Assembly (NCBI GenBank): GCA_900759445.1
Contig: CAAEVH010000002.1
Location: 62,001-126,000 of the forward strand
Length of the DNA stretch: 64,000 bases
Direction of reading: 5' to 3'
Origin: an uncultured Raoultella sp.
GTDB lineage: Bacteria; Pseudomonadota; Gammaproteobacteria; Enterobacterales; Enterobacteriaceae
A program made the position numbers and the translations under genes. Shown here piece after piece: positions 48,420 to 58,550 of this stretch. Numbering within the stretch: the stretch's first letter is position 1; every line of letters starts with the position of its first letter. The notes under the pieces are model-generated. The model saw only the letters and a list, made by a program, of their open reading frames with translations, was not told where the DNA came from and searched no databases.

Positions 48420-49285
48420 CGACGAATCGGGATCAGGTATTCGCAACGCAGCTGAATCGGCGTTTCTTGATCCCGGCTTTCATCCTCAGGGAAGAAGCGT
48501 TCGATATCCAGACCTTTGCGGCGGGTAAGGTTCAGCATTGGCATGCAGGTGCCGTACACCGTCAGGATAAACTCCTGCAGTCCGCTTCCTAAGCCTTCAT
48601 AAGTGAACATCACATACTCGCCGCCTTCCAGAATGATCGGATGGGAGTTGTGCAGGTGGCCGTTGGCCATCTCCGGCGTCAGCGCAGTGGTGTAGAAGAC
48701 CTCTTGCTCGTCATCTTTCTCGAGACTAGGACGCGGTTCGTGCAGACCGTACAGCGTGGGCGGAATCGACGGTGAATTGCCGAGGAAATCACGCCAGAAC
48801 TGAACGCGCATCTGGTTACGGAAGTCGGAGATTTCCTCCAGCTTGCAGGTGTAGCTCTGAGTGATGCCAATCAGCTGGGTATTGCTCAGGGTGACGAACT
48901 CATGCTGCGGCATCGTGAATTCACCCAGGCGCAGCGGGGGACGCATCCCGTAAGAGCTCCAGTCAGGAGAGCGGCGGTACAGCGCCGGCGTTAACGAAAA
49001 CTGCTTTTTAAACGCGCGGGTGAAGGTCTGCTGCGAGTCAAAACGATACTGTAGCGCAATGTCGAGAATCGGGCGGGCGGTCAGGCGCAGGGCGACCGCT
49101 GATTTTGATAAACGGCGAGCGCGAATATAGGCACCGATGGCTTGGCCGGTCACGTCTTTAAACATTCTTTGCAAATGCCACTTGGAATAACCGGCCTTGG
49201 CTGCCACATTATCTAGTGAGAGCGGTTGATCCAGGTGACCTTCCAGCCAGCTAAGGAGATCGCGAATAATCCCTGCTTGATCCAT
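48416..49285 (-). CDS. rob: Right origin-binding protein Rob
   Basis: The 289-residue regulator equals E. coli Rob in length. The N-terminal AraC double HTH (LDNVAAKAGYSKWHLQRMF) binds marbox-type sites. The C-terminal GyrI-like domain from about residue 120 binds inducers such as bile salts or dipyridyl. It activates the mar/sox/rob stress and efflux regulon. It is divergent from creA. Confidence 0.97.
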   Translation of the reverse strand: MDQAGIIRDLLSWLEGHLDQPLSLDNVAAKAGYSKWHLQRMFKDVTGQAIGAYIRARRLSKSAVALRLTARPILDIALQYRFDSQQTFTRAFKKQFSLTPALYRRSPDWSSYGMRPPLRLGEFTMPQHEFVTLSNTQLIGITQSYTCKLEEISDFRNQMRVQFWRDFLGNSPSIPPTLYGLHEPRPSLEKDDEQEVFYTTALTPEMANGHLHNSHPIILEGGEYVMFTYEGLGSGLQEFILTVYGTCMPMLNLTRRKGLDIERFFPEDESRDQETPIQLRCEYLIPIRR

Positions 49286-49498
49286 AAAATGTCCTCATCC
49301 TTAAACTCAGGTGCCTGCTACTAAGTAAGGTAGCGGATAATAGCATTTTTTGATGTTTTAGCATTCAGTGTTTTTTTTGCTTATAAATGCGATTTGTCAG
49401 CAGGTTTTTTAGCTGTTTTGGTAACGCTGTGATCTATAAACCTTTTCCGCTGAGTCTATAATCATCGCTCAGCAAAATTTTAAGAAAATGGTAACAAT

Positions 49499-49972
49499 AT
49501 GAAATACAAGAGGTTAGTTGCGGGGCTGCTTTTACTGGCGGGATGTCAGGTGGCACAGGCGGAACAAATTGGCTCCGTAGATACCGTATTCAAATTCTTT
49601 GGTCCGGATCATAAAATCGTCGTTGAGGCCTTCGACGATCCGGATGTGCAGAACGTGACGTGCTATATCAGCCGGGCGAAAACCGGCGGGATTAAGGGCG
49701 GTCTGGGTCTGGCGGAAGATACGTCAGATGCGGCGATTTCTTGCCAGCAGGTAGGGCCGATCGAACTGAACGATAAAATCAAAAACGGTAAGTCGCAGGG
49801 CGACGTGGTTTTCCAGAAACGCACTTCGCTGGTGTTTAAAAAGCTGCAGGTGGTCCGTTTTTACGATAGCAAACGTAATGCGCTGATCTACCTGAGCTAT
49901 TCGGATAAAGTCGTTGACGGTTCACCGAAGAATGCGCTCAGCGCCGTGCCTATCATGCCGTGGAATAAATAA
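49499..49972 (+). CDS. creA: CreA family periplasmic protein
   Basis: The 157-residue protein matches E. coli CreA over its mature part ([20 protein letters not shown]). The N-terminus [13 protein letters not shown] can be read as an ordinary signal peptide or as a lipobox (LLAGC with Cys16), which E. coli CreA lacks. Function is unknown. In E. coli creBCD follow; here a terminator and arcA come next. Confidence 0.93.
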   Translation: MKYKRLVAGLLLLAGCQVAQAEQIGSVDTVFKFFGPDHKIVVEAFDDPDVQNVTCYISRAKTGGIKGGLGLAEDTSDAAISCQQVGPIELNDKIKNGKSQGDVVFQKRTSLVFKKLQVVRFYDSKRNALIYLSYSDKVVDGSPKNALSAVPIMPWNK

Positions 49973-50003
49973 CGCGGCGCATCGTAGCATCCGATTCGCA
50001 CAT

Positions 50004-50033
50004 AAAAAAAACGGCGCATTAAGCGCCGTTTTT
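50004..50033. terminator. Bidirectional terminator between creA and arcA
   Basis: ACGGCGC (50011-50017) pairs with GCGCCGT (50023-50029) across ATTAA, with A- and T-runs on the two sides. Confidence 0.88.
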
Positions 50034-50059
50034 ACGTTGCGGGAGCAGGAAAACGAATG

Positions 50060-50776
50060 TTATTCCTGCAGGTCGCCGCAGAAGCGATAACCTTCGCCGT
50101 GAATCGTGGCGATGATTTCCGGAGTATCCGGAGTAGACTCGAAATGCTTACGAATGCGACGGATGGTCACGTCAACGGTACGGTCGTGCGGCTTAAGCTC
50201 ACGGCCGGTCATTTTCTTCAGCAGTTCAGCACGTGACTGGATCTTGCCCGGGTTTTCGCAGAAGTGCAGCATCGCGCGGAATTCACTGCGCGGCAGCTTG
50301 TACTGCTCACCATTCGGGCTGACCAGCGAACGGCTATTGATATCCAGTTCCCAGCCGTTGAACTTGTAGCTTTCTACGCTGCGACGCTCTTCGCTCACGG
50401 TACCCAGATTCATGGTACGGGAGAGGAGGTTACGTGCGCGAATGGTCAGTTCACGAGGGTTGAACGGTTTAGTGATATAGTCATCAGCGCCGATTTCGAG
50501 GCCCAGAATCTTATCAACTTCGTTATCGCGGCCGGTCAGGAACATCAGCGCGACGTCAGCCTGTTCACGCAGTTCACGCGCTAACAGGAGACCATTTTTA
50601 CCTGGCAGGTTGATATCCATGATCACCAGGTTGATATCATTTTCAGACAGGATCTGATGCATTTCCGCGCCATCGGTCGCTTCGAACACATCATAACCTT
50701 CTGCTTCGAAAATACTTTTTAACGTGTTGCGTGTTACCAACTCGTCTTCAACGATAAGAATGTGCGGGGTCTGCAT
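50060..50776 (-). CDS. arcA: Aerobic respiration control response regulator ArcA
   Basis: The 238-residue OmpR-type regulator has a receiver domain with Asp54 (VIMDINLPG) and acidic Glu10/Asp11, plus Lys in [10 protein letters not shown]. The C-terminal winged helix includes [17 protein letters not shown]. It is phosphorylated by ArcB and represses aerobic metabolism under low oxygen. A long upstream region with an FNR-type site precedes it. Confidence 0.98.
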   Translation of the reverse strand: MQTPHILIVEDELVTRNTLKSIFEAEGYDVFEATDGAEMHQILSENDINLVIMDINLPGKNGLLLARELREQADVALMFLTGRDNEVDKILGLEIGADDYITKPFNPRELTIRARNLLSRTMNLGTVSEERRSVESYKFNGWELDINSRSLVSPNGEQYKLPRSEFRAMLHFCENPGKIQSRAELLKKMTGRELKPHDRTVDVTIRRIRKHFESTPDTPEIIATIHGEGYRFCGDLQE

Positions 50777-50871
50777 GTTTGCTACCTAAATTGCCAACTA
50801 AATCGAAACAGGAAGTACCAAAGTCCCTGACCTGCCTGGTACATGTCGCAAATTAACATGCCCGGCGTAAC

Positions 50872-51012
50872 ATGACTAAAGTACGTAATTGCGTTCTTGA
50901 TGCACTTTCCATCAACGTCAACAACATCATTAGCTTGGTCGTGGGTACTTTCCCTCTGGACCCGACGGTGTCAAAAACGGCTGTCATCCTAACCATTTTA
51001 ACAGCAATATAA
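50872..51012 (+). CDS. yjjY: Small protein YjjY
   Basis: The 46-residue ORF starts MTKVRNCVLDALSINVNNI and ends KTAVILTILTAI. It is nearly identical to E. coli YjjY as I recall it. It lies divergent to arcA, inside the arcA upstream region on the opposite strand. No strong ribosome site is visible. Whether it is translated or conserved because of the arcA leader is unresolved. Confidence 0.7.
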   Translation: MTKVRNCVLDALSINVNNIISLVVGTFPLDPTVSKTAVILTILTAI

Positions 51013-51408
51013 CAGGCTAAGAGAGGCTGAACACCCCATAAAACTACGCTTCGTTGACATATATCAAATTCAATTGTAGCACGTTAACAGTCTTGTGAAA
51101 TCATTGCATTGAAATGCTATTTATAGTCACAAATCTTACACTGCTCAAATGGTTGCGCTGGTAAATTGATAAACATGTTGAATCCAATGAACGTTCAGCG
51201 CGGTTGCGACAAATATCATTGGCAAACATATGGATAAATGCGTTCTGTTAACATACTCCGTCCCGTGGTTCGTTGGAAACAGTTTAGGCTTTTTTATGGG
51301 TAATAACGCGCAATTTTAGTGATTTTTGTTGCAAATTTGTAAATTTTCGCCGCGTAAAATGGGGATAATTTTCATTTTCGCCGCGTGAGAGAGTAGAAGA
51401 GAGCCAGC
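51013..51408. promoter_or_regulatory. arcA upstream and lasT promoter region
   Basis: No gene is supported in these 396 AT-rich bases. An FNR-type site, TTGACATATATCAA, lies at 51054-51067. Just before lasT, the 13-mer ATTTTCGCCGCGT occurs twice (51343-51355 and 51374-51386), with GATAAT at 51364-51369 between the copies as a possible -10. Confidence 0.6.
51054..51067 (-). promoter_or_regulatory. FNR-type site upstream of arcA
   Basis: TTGACATATATCAA matches the FNR consensus TTGAT-N4-ATCAA with one mismatch. E. coli arcA is known to be activated anaerobically by FNR. Confidence 0.7.
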
Positions 51409-52095
51409 ATGCACGTATCTATTGTATTAGTCGCCCCGGCCAGGGCAGAAAACGTTGGCGCGGCGGCACGCGCGATGAAAACGATGGGTTTTCGCGACCT
51501 GCGTATCGTTGACAGCGATGCCCACCTTCAGCCTGCGGCGCGTTGGGTTGCGCATGGTTCCGGAGATATTCTCGATAACATAAGCACTTATCCAACGCTG
51601 GAACAGGCGCTGCATGACGTTGACTTTACCGTGGCGACAACGGCCCGTAGCCGGGCGCGTTTCCATTACTACGCCACGCCGCAGCAGCTGCTGCCGCTGA
51701 TGGCGGAGAAAGCCGGGTGGATGAACCATGCGGCGCTAGTCTTTGGTCGGGAAGATTCCGGACTTACTAACGAAGAGCTGGCTCTTGCCGATGTGCTGAC
51801 AGGCGTGCCGATGGTGGCCGACTATCCTTCGCTTAACTTAGGGCAGTCGGTGATGGTCTATTGCTATCAATTGAGTACCCTGGTTCAGCAGGCGTCGGCC
51901 GTTTCTGCCAGCGTCGATGAAAATCAGCTGCAGGCATTGCGTCTGCGGGCGCTCGATTTATTGACCCGACTGGGCGTGGCTGAAGACCTCAAACTGACCG
52001 ACTGGCTCCAGCAGCGAATTGGGCTTTTAGAGCAGCGAGACACGGCAATGTTGCACCGATTACTGCACGACATTGAAAAAAACCTGCCAGAGTAA
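51409..52095 (+). CDS. lasT: TrmH-like RNA methyltransferase LasT (YjtD)
   Basis: The 228-residue protein is a SPOUT-family methyltransferase of the TrmJ/TrmH group. The SAM-binding knot is seen in ALVFGREDSGLTNEEL and PSLNLGQSVMVYCYQL. It probably 2'-O-methylates RNA; its substrate is not established. It lies between arcA and the thr operon as in E. coli. Confidence 0.92.
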   Translation: MHVSIVLVAPARAENVGAAARAMKTMGFRDLRIVDSDAHLQPAARWVAHGSGDILDNISTYPTLEQALHDVDFTVATTARSRARFHYYATPQQLLPLMAEKAGWMNHAALVFGREDSGLTNEELALADVLTGVPMVADYPSLNLGQSVMVYCYQLSTLVQQASAVSASVDENQLQALRLRALDLLTRLGVAEDLKLTDWLQQRIGLLEQRDTAMLHRLLHDIEKNLPE

Positions 52096-52228
52096 AGTTC
52101 TGATATAAGTTTTAAGTATGGTTATATCTGCCAGTATCAAGCGCGGTGTGTCGCAAATTCAGATGAATTGTCAGGTCATTGTGGCGCATTGACCCGCTGC
52201 AGTGAAACGGGTGAAATGTAAAAATTCG

Positions 52229-52264
52229 TTGACTTAAACCGGCAGATACTTTAACCAATATAGG
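52229..52264 (+). promoter_or_regulatory. thr operon promoter region
   Basis: The stretch from TTGACT (52229) to CAATATAGGC closely follows the E. coli thrL promoter. TATAGG (52259-52264) is the probable -10; transcription should begin about 40 bp before thrL. Confidence 0.6.
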
Positions 52265-52307
52265 CACAGGACACAGACAGATAAAAATTACAGAGTACAC
52301 AACATCC

Positions 52308-52376
52308 ATGAAACGCATCAGCATGATGACAACCATTATCACCATCACCATTACCACAGGTAACGGTGCGGGCTGA
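52308..52376 (+). CDS. thrL: thr operon leader peptide ThrL
   Basis: A 22-codon leader begins MKRISMMTTIITITITTG and ends GNGAG. It contains six Thr and five Ile codons, the sensing residues for attenuation by threonine and isoleucine. It is one codon longer than E. coli ThrL and carries MM near the start. The terminator follows 24 bp later. Confidence 0.95.
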   Translation: MKRISMMTTIITITITTGNGAG

Positions 52377-52400
52377 CGCGTACAGGAAACACAGAAAAAA

Positions 52401-52432
52401 GCCCGCACCTGAACAGTGCGGGCTTTTTTTTC
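52401..52432 (+). terminator. thr attenuator terminator
   Basis: GCCCGCAC (52401-52408) pairs with GTGCGGGC (52416-52423), followed by nine T. Ribosome stalling in thrL would prevent its formation. Confidence 0.95.
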
Positions 52433-52457
52433 GACAAAAAATCTAGGGGTAACAACC

Positions 52458-54920
52458 ATGCGCGTGTTGAAGTTCGGCGGTACATCAGTGGCAAATGCAG
52501 AACGTTTTCTGCGGGTTGCCGATATTCTGGAGAGCAATGCCAGGCAGGGGCAGGTAGCAACCGTCTTGTCTGCCCCGGCGAAAATTACCAACCATCTGGT
52601 CGCAATGATTGAAAAAACCATCGGCGGTCAGGACGCGCTCACCAATATCTCCGACGCTGAACGCATTTTTGCTGAACTGCTGCAGGGCCTCGCCGACGCG
52701 CAACCGGGGTTCCCGCTGGCACAGCTGAAAGCCTTTGTCGCGCAAGAGTTTGCCCAGATTAAACACGTGTTGCACGGTATCAGCCTGCTTGGTCAGTGCC
52801 CCGATAGCGTCAACGCCGCGCTGATTTGCCGCGGCGAGAAGCTGTCTATCGCCGTGATGGCGGGGCTGCTGGAAGCACGCGGTCACAAAGTTAGCGTGAT
52901 TAACCCCGTCGAAAAACTGCTGGCCGTTGGCCATTACCTCGAATCCACTGTCGATATCGCTGAATCGACCCGCCGCATTACCGCCAGCCATATTCCATCC
53001 GACCATATGGTGCTGATGGCCGGGTTTACCGCCGGTAACGAAAAAGGGGAACTGGTGGTGCTGGGACGCAATGGCTCAGACTACTCTGCTGCCGTGCTGG
53101 CCGCCTGCCTGCGCGCCGACTGTTGTGAAATCTGGACCGACGTCGATGGGGTATATACCTGCGACCCGCGTCAGGTTCCCGATGCGCGTCTGCTGAAGTC
53201 GATGTCATATCAGGAAGCGATGGAGCTATCCTACTTCGGGGCGAAAGTTCTGCATCCGCGCACCATTGCTCCTATCGCTCAGTTCCAGATTCCCTGCCTG
53301 ATCAAGAATACCGGTAATCCGCAGGCGCCAGGTACGCTGATCGGCGCCAGCCTTGATGAAGACGGTCTGCCGGTCAAAGGCATCTCCAACCTCAATAATA
53401 TGGCGATGTTCAACGTCTCCGGCCCGGGGATGAAAGGCATGGTCGGTATGGCCGCTCGCGTGTTTGCCACCATGTCCCGCGCCGGAATTTCGGTTGTGCT
53501 GATTACCCAGTCGTCATCGGAATACAGCATCAGTTTCTGCGTACCGCAGAGCGACTGCGCGCGCGCAAAACGGGTAATGGAAGATGAGTTCTATCTGGAG
53601 CTGAAAGAGGGCCAGCTGGAGCCGCTATCGATCATGGATCGTCTGGCGATTATCTCCGTAGTGGGCGACGGTATGCGCACGCTGCGCGGCATCTCGGCGA
53701 AGTTCTTCGCCGCGCTGGCCCGCGCTAATATCAATATCGTGGCGATTGCCCAGGGCTCTTCTGAGCGTTCTATCTCCGTGGTGGTCAGCAATGATGATGC
53801 GACCACCGGGGTGCGCGTGACCCATCAGATGCTGTTCAACACCGATCAGGTCATTGAGGTCTTTGTTATCGGCGTCGGCGGTGTCGGCGGCGCGCTGATT
53901 GAACAGATCAAGCGTCAGCAGGGCTGGCTGAAGAACAAACATATCGACCTGCGCGTCTGCGGCGTGGCGAATTCACAGGCCCTGCTGACTAACGTGCACG
54001 GGTTGAATCTCGAGAACTGGCGCGCGGAGCTGGCCGAAGCGAAAGAGTCGTTGAACCTGGGCCGTCTGATTCGCCTGGTCAAGGAGTACCATCTGCTGAA
54101 CCCGGTTATCGTCGACTGTACCTCCAGCCAGGCGGTCGCCGATCAGTATGCCGATTTCCTGCGCGAAGGTTTCCACGTGGTGACGCCGAACAAAAAGGCC
54201 AATACCTCTTCGCTGGATTACTACCATCAGTTGCGCCATGCCGCCAGCAGTTCGCGACGTAAATTCCTCTACGACACCAACGTTGGCGCCGGTCTGCCGG
54301 TAATTGAAAATCTGCAAAACCTGCTGAACGCCGGCGATGAGCTGCTGCACTTCTCCGGTATTCTTTCCGGCTCCCTGTCGTTTATTTTCGGTAAGCTGGA
54401 TGAGGGAATGAATCTCTCTGAGGCAACAACGCTGGCGCGCGAGATGGGCTATACCGAACCGGATCCGCGAGACGACCTTTCAGGCGTCGATGTTGCGCGC
54501 AAGCTGCTGATTCTGGCCCGTGAAACCGGTCGTGAGCTGGAGCTGTCTGACATTGTCGTCGAACCGGTACTGCCTGCACAATTTGATGCCAGCGGCGACG
54601 TTGAGAGCTTTATGGCGCGCTTGTCTTCGCTGGATAACGAGTTTGCCTCCCGGGTTGCCCAGGCACGTGATGAAGGTAAAGTCTTGCGTTACGTCGGTAA
54701 CATCGAAGAGGATGGGACCTGTCGCGTGAAAATTGCCGCCGTTGACGGTAACGACCCGCTGTACAAAGTGAAAAATGGTGAAAACGCCCTGGCCTTTTAC
54801 AGCCATTATTATCAGCCGCTGCCGCTGGTGCTGCGCGGCTATGGTGCAGGTAACGACGTTACGGCGGCCGGTGTGTTTGCTGACCTGTTGCGCACCCTGT
54901 CATGGAAGTTAGGAGTTTAA
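52458..54920 (+). CDS. thrA: Bifunctional aspartokinase I/homoserine dehydrogenase I
   Basis: ATG at 52458 ([18 protein letters not shown]) gives 820 residues; the frame is open into the attenuator but not coding there. The kinase domain (1-250), two ACT regulatory repeats (about 310-460) and the homoserine dehydrogenase domain (from about 465, VIGVGGVGG) are in order. It catalyses the first and third steps toward threonine and is inhibited by threonine. thrB starts 1 bp after its stop. Confidence 0.98.
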   Translation: MRVLKFGGTSVANAERFLRVADILESNARQGQVATVLSAPAKITNHLVAMIEKTIGGQDALTNISDAERIFAELLQGLADAQPGFPLAQLKAFVAQEFAQIKHVLHGISLLGQCPDSVNAALICRGEKLSIAVMAGLLEARGHKVSVINPVEKLLAVGHYLESTVDIAESTRRITASHIPSDHMVLMAGFTAGNEKGELVVLGRNGSDYSAAVLAACLRADCCEIWTDVDGVYTCDPRQVPDARLLKSMSYQEAMELSYFGAKVLHPRTIAPIAQFQIPCLIKNTGNPQAPGTLIGASLDEDGLPVKGISNLNNMAMFNVSGPGMKGMVGMAARVFATMSRAGISVVLITQSSSEYSISFCVPQSDCARAKRVMEDEFYLELKEGQLEPLSIMDRLAIISVVGDGMRTLRGISAKFFAALARANINIVAIAQGSSERSISVVVSNDDATTGVRVTHQMLFNTDQVIEVFVIGVGGVGGALIEQIKRQQGWLKNKHIDLRVCGVANSQALLTNVHGLNLENWRAELAEAKESLNLGRLIRLVKEYHLLNPVIVDCTSSQAVADQYADFLREGFHVVTPNKKANTSSLDYYHQLRHAASSSRRKFLYDTNVGAGLPVIENLQNLLNAGDELLHFSGILSGSLSFIFGKLDEGMNLSEATTLAREMGYTEPDPRDDLSGVDVARKLLILARETGRELELSDIVVEPVLPAQFDASGDVESFMARLSSLDNEFASRVAQARDEGKVLRYVGNIEEDGTCRVKIAAVDGNDPLYKVKNGENALAFYSHYYQPLPLVLRGYGAGNDVTAAGVFADLLRTLSWKLGV

Positions 54921-54921
54921 G

Positions 54922-55851
54922 ATGGTCAAAGTATATGCCCCGGCTTCCAGTGCCAATATGAGCGTCGGGTTTGATGTGCTGGGCGCGGCGGTAACGCCGG
55001 TCGATGGCACCCTGCTGGGGGACAACGTTTCGGTCGAGGCGGCGGACAGCTTCAGCCTGCAAAACGTTGGCCGCTTTGCCAGCAAGCTGCCCTCCGTGCC
55101 GCAGGAGAACATTGTTTACCAGTGCTGGGAGCGTTTCTGCCAGGAGATCGGCAAAAAAGTTCCGGTGTCGATGGTGCTGGAAAAAAATATGCCGATTGGT
55201 TCCGGCCTCGGTTCCAGCGCCTGCTCTGTCGTCGCCGCGCTGGTGGCGATGAATGAATTCTGCGGTAAGCCGCTGAATGAGATGCGTATGCTGGCGCTGA
55301 TGGGGGAGATGGAAGGGCGTATTTCCGGCAGTATCCACTATGACAACGTTGCGCCCTGCTACCTGGGCGGCATGCAGCTGATGATTGAAGAGAATGGCAT
55401 CATCAGCCAGCAGGTTCCGGGTTTCGATGAATGGCTGTGGGTACTGGCTTATCCGGGAATTAAAGTTTCGACGGCGGAAGCGCGTGCCATCCTCCCGGCG
55501 CAGTATCGCCGCCAGGACTGTATCGCTCACGGTCGTCATCTGGCGGGCTTTATTCATGCCTGCTACACCCGCCAGCCGCAGCTGGCAGCGAAATTGATGA
55601 AAGATGTGATTGCCGAACCGTATCGCACCAAACTGCTGCCGGGCTTCAGCGAAGCGCGTCAGGCGGCGATGGAGATCGGTGCGCAGGCGTGCGGCATCTC
55701 AGGCTCTGGCCCGACGCTGTTTGCGCTGTGCGATAAGCCGGAAACCGCGCAGCGCGTTGCGGACTGGCTGGGCACGCATTATCTGCAGAATCAGGAAGGC
55801 TTCGTTCATATTTGCCGGCTGGATACGGCGGGCGCACGAGTAGTGGGATAA
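54922..55851 (+). CDS. thrB: Homoserine kinase
   Basis: The 309-residue GHMP kinase phosphorylates homoserine. The ATP-binding glycine loop is [12 protein letters not shown], and the C-terminal motif [12 protein letters not shown] is present. The start is one base after thrA, and thrC follows after 3 bp, so the three genes are translated as a unit. Confidence 0.98.
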   Translation: MVKVYAPASSANMSVGFDVLGAAVTPVDGTLLGDNVSVEAADSFSLQNVGRFASKLPSVPQENIVYQCWERFCQEIGKKVPVSMVLEKNMPIGSGLGSSACSVVAALVAMNEFCGKPLNEMRMLALMGEMEGRISGSIHYDNVAPCYLGGMQLMIEENGIISQQVPGFDEWLWVLAYPGIKVSTAEARAILPAQYRRQDCIAHGRHLAGFIHACYTRQPQLAAKLMKDVIAEPYRTKLLPGFSEARQAAMEIGAQACGISGSGPTLFALCDKPETAQRVADWLGTHYLQNQEGFVHICRLDTAGARVVG

Positions 55852-55854
55852 CCA

Positions 55855-57141
55855 ATGAAACTCTATAATTTAAAAGATCATAACGAACAGGTCAGCTTTG
55901 CGCAGGCCGTGACGCAGGGGCTTGGCAAGCAACAGGGGCTGTTCTTTCCGCACGACCTGCCGGAATTTAGCCTGACTGAAATTGACGACATGCTGGAGAT
56001 GGATTTGGCCTCCCGTAGCGCCAGAATTCTGTCGGCCTTTATTGGCGACGAGATCCCGCAGGAGATCCTCAAAGAGCGCATCGCCGCCGCTTTCACCTTC
56101 CCGGCTCCGGTCAGCAAGGTGCAGGATGATATCGGCTGTCTGGAGCTGTTCCACGGCCCGACGCTGGCGTTTAAGGATTTCGGCGGGCGCTTTATGGCGC
56201 AGATGCTGACTCATATCGCCGGCGACAAACCGGTGACGATTCTGACCGCCACCTCCGGGGATACCGGCGCGGCAGTGGCGCATGCGTTTTACGGCCTGCC
56301 GAATGTCAAAGTCGTTATTCTGTATCCGCGCGGCAAGATCAGCCCGCTGCAGGAAAAACTGTTCTGCACCCTGGGCGGCAACATTGAAACCGTGGCGATT
56401 GATGGCGACTTCGATGCCTGTCAGGCGCTGGTAAAACAGGCTTTTGACGATGAAGAACTGAAGGTCGCTCTGGGCCTGAACTCGGCGAATTCCATCAATA
56501 TCAGCCGTCTGCTGGCGCAGATTTGCTATTACTTCGAAGCGGTCGCACAGCTGCCGCAGGAAGCCCGCAACCAGCTGGTCATTTCCGTGCCGAGCGGGAA
56601 CTTTGGCGATCTGACCGCCGGTCTGCTGGCGAAGTCTTTAGGTCTGCCGATTAAGCGCTTTATTGCCGCCACCAACGCCAATGATACCGTGCCGCGTTTC
56701 CTGCAGGACGGCAACTGGGCGCCGAAAGCGACCCAGGCGACGCTGTCTAACGCGATGGATGTCAGTCAGCCGAACAACTGGCCGCGCGTGGAAGAGCTGT
56801 TCCGTCGCAAAGTCTGGCGTCTGAACGAGCTGGGCTATGCAGCCGTGGACGATGAAACCACCAAACAGGCGATGCGCGAGCTGAAAGCCATTGGCTACAC
56901 CTCAGAGCCGCACGCGGCCATCGCCTGGCGCGCGCTGCGCGACCAGCTGCAGCCGGGCGAATACGGTCTGTTCCTCGGTACCGCGCACCCGGCGAAGTTC
57001 AAGGAGAGCGTCGAGGAGATCCTCCAGCAGACGCTGCCGCTGCCGAAAGAGCTGGCCGATCGCGCTGACCTGCCGCTGCTGTCGCATAATCTGCCGGCGG
57101 ATTTTGCCGCGCTGCGCCAGCTGATGATGGGCAAAGCATAA
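55855..57141 (+). CDS. thrC: Threonine synthase
   Basis: The 428-residue PLP enzyme converts O-phosphohomoserine to threonine. The Schiff-base lysine is Lys107 in LAFKDFGG. The phosphate loop TATSGDTGAAVAHAF and the conserved SGNFGDL motif are present. It ends the thr operon, followed by an intrinsic terminator. Confidence 0.98.
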   Translation: MKLYNLKDHNEQVSFAQAVTQGLGKQQGLFFPHDLPEFSLTEIDDMLEMDLASRSARILSAFIGDEIPQEILKERIAAAFTFPAPVSKVQDDIGCLELFHGPTLAFKDFGGRFMAQMLTHIAGDKPVTILTATSGDTGAAVAHAFYGLPNVKVVILYPRGKISPLQEKLFCTLGGNIETVAIDGDFDACQALVKQAFDDEELKVALGLNSANSINISRLLAQICYYFEAVAQLPQEARNQLVISVPSGNFGDLTAGLLAKSLGLPIKRFIAATNANDTVPRFLQDGNWAPKATQATLSNAMDVSQPNNWPRVEELFRRKVWRLNELGYAAVDDETTKQAMRELKAIGYTSEPHAAIAWRALRDQLQPGEYGLFLGTAHPAKFKESVEEILQQTLPLPKELADRADLPLLSHNLPADFAALRQLMMGKA

Positions 57142-57172
57142 CGGGACTTTTATCGCCGTATGATGTTCTCAG

Positions 57173-57198
57173 GCCGGGCCTCAACGCCCGGCTTTTTT
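57173..57198 (+). terminator. Terminator of the thr operon
   Basis: GCCGGGC (57173-57179) pairs with GCCCGGC (57186-57192), followed by TTTTTT. Confidence 0.9.
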
Positions 57199-57367
57199 AT
57201 CGGCGAAAAAGGAGGAATTATGCAGAAAAAAGGCAGGGAAAATGGATGAATTACCAATAAATGCCGGGAGGCAAAGATTAGGATTGCGGAGAATAACCCG
57301 CGGTGTTGCTCAGGGGTAATCTTTGGTTATCGCCCCCGTGCGGGGACTGTTAATGAAGGGGAAACCT

Positions 57368-57655
57368 ATGTCAACGCTGAAGTCTGTGATCCTTGCGCTT
57401 TCGATGTCGCTGGTGGCTCCTGCGGTGGTCCACGCATCGGAAATAACGCTGGTGCCGGCAGTCAAACTGCAAATTGGCGATCGCGACAATTACGGTAACT
57501 ACTGGGACGGCGGTCATTGGCGCGACCACGAATGGTGGGGCCGTCATTACGACTGGCGCGATAACCACTGGCGCGCACATGATGAACATCGCCATGATCA
57601 TCATGATGACCACGATCGTGGCCGCGGCCCGGATCGCGACTGGCGCCATCACTAA
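57368..57655 (+). CDS. yaaX: DUF2502 periplasmic protein YaaX
   Basis: ATG at 57368 ([18 protein letters not shown]) has AAGGGG upstream and gives 95 residues. A signal peptide ends near HAS-E. The mature part is [20 protein letters not shown], then a W/H-rich region and a C-terminal run of His, Asp and Arg. It resembles E. coli YaaX/YpeC. Its role is unknown; the His/Asp tail could bind metal. Confidence 0.85.
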   Translation: MSTLKSVILALSMSLVAPAVVHASEITLVPAVKLQIGDRDNYGNYWDGGHWRDHEWWGRHYDWRDNHWRAHDEHRHDHHDDHDRGRGPDRDWRHH

Positions 57656-57696
57656 ATCTTCCGTCCCGGTCGCCGCGAGGACGGCCGGGAAGGGGA

Positions 57697-58473
57697 TTAG
57701 CGTTCGTGACGTTTAAAGACCATCTCATCTTTCTTAGCGGAGGCTTCGGCGTCGAAGAAATAGCCTTCGCTGTTGAAACGGGTTAGCTGCTCAGGCTGGG
57801 TTAAACGGTTTTCAATGATATAGCGGCTCATTAACCCGCGCGCCTTTTTGGCATAGAAACTGATCACTTTAAACTGACCGTTTTTCTCATCGAGGAACAC
57901 GGGCTTAATGATTCTACCCTGCAACTGTTTTGTCTTCACCGACCGGAAGTATTCGTCAGAAGCCAGGTTAATCACGATATCGTCGCCCTGGGCTTTCAGC
58001 GCCTGATTGAGTTTATCGGTAATCACTTCGCCCCAGAACTGGTAGAGATCTTTGCCTCTGCTATTTTCCAGCTTAATTCCCATTTCCAGGCGATAGGGCT
58101 GCATCAGATCCAGCGGGCGCAGCACGCCGTAGAGGCCGGAAAGCATACGCAAATGCCGTTGAGCGAAATCGAAATCGTCCTCGCTGAGGGTTTCCGCCTG
58201 CAGTCCGGTATAAACGTCGCCTTTAAAAGCCAGAATCGCCTGGCGCGCGTTTTGCGGCGTGAAGTCCGGGTGCCAGTCATGAAAGCGGGTCGCATTCAGA
58301 TCCGCCAGCTTATCGCTGATGCTCATCAGTTTGCCGATCTGCGGCGCCGATAGCCGGCGCGCGACGCCGATGAGCTCCTGGGAATATTCCAGCAGCTCAG
58401 GCTGGGTGTAGCGTGCTGTGGCCAGCGGGCTTTGGTAGTCGAGTGTTTTGGCAGGTGAAATAAGAATCAGCAT
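57697..58473 (-). CDS. yaaA: Peroxide stress protein YaaA
   Basis: The 258-residue DUF328 protein matches E. coli YaaA in length ([18 protein letters not shown]). E. coli YaaA is OxyR-induced and lowers intracellular free iron during hydrogen peroxide stress; it binds DNA. The gene lies 77 bp after yaaJ on the same strand. Confidence 0.95.
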   Translation of the reverse strand: MLILISPAKTLDYQSPLATARYTQPELLEYSQELIGVARRLSAPQIGKLMSISDKLADLNATRFHDWHPDFTPQNARQAILAFKGDVYTGLQAETLSEDDFDFAQRHLRMLSGLYGVLRPLDLMQPYRLEMGIKLENSRGKDLYQFWGEVITDKLNQALKAQGDDIVINLASDEYFRSVKTKQLQGRIIKPVFLDEKNGQFKVISFYAKKARGLMSRYIIENRLTQPEQLTRFNSEGYFFDAEASAKKDEMVFKRHER

Positions 58474-58550
58474 ATCCGGTCCTTGCAGGGGATTTTCCGT
58501 GACTTTAACAAAAAAACACCGCGGTGGGATCGATAGCTGCGATTGCCGCG

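Noticed and set aside
57323..57367. Upstream start for yaaX
   Set aside because: The predicted signal peptide begins properly at the ATG at 57368, which has the better ribosome site.
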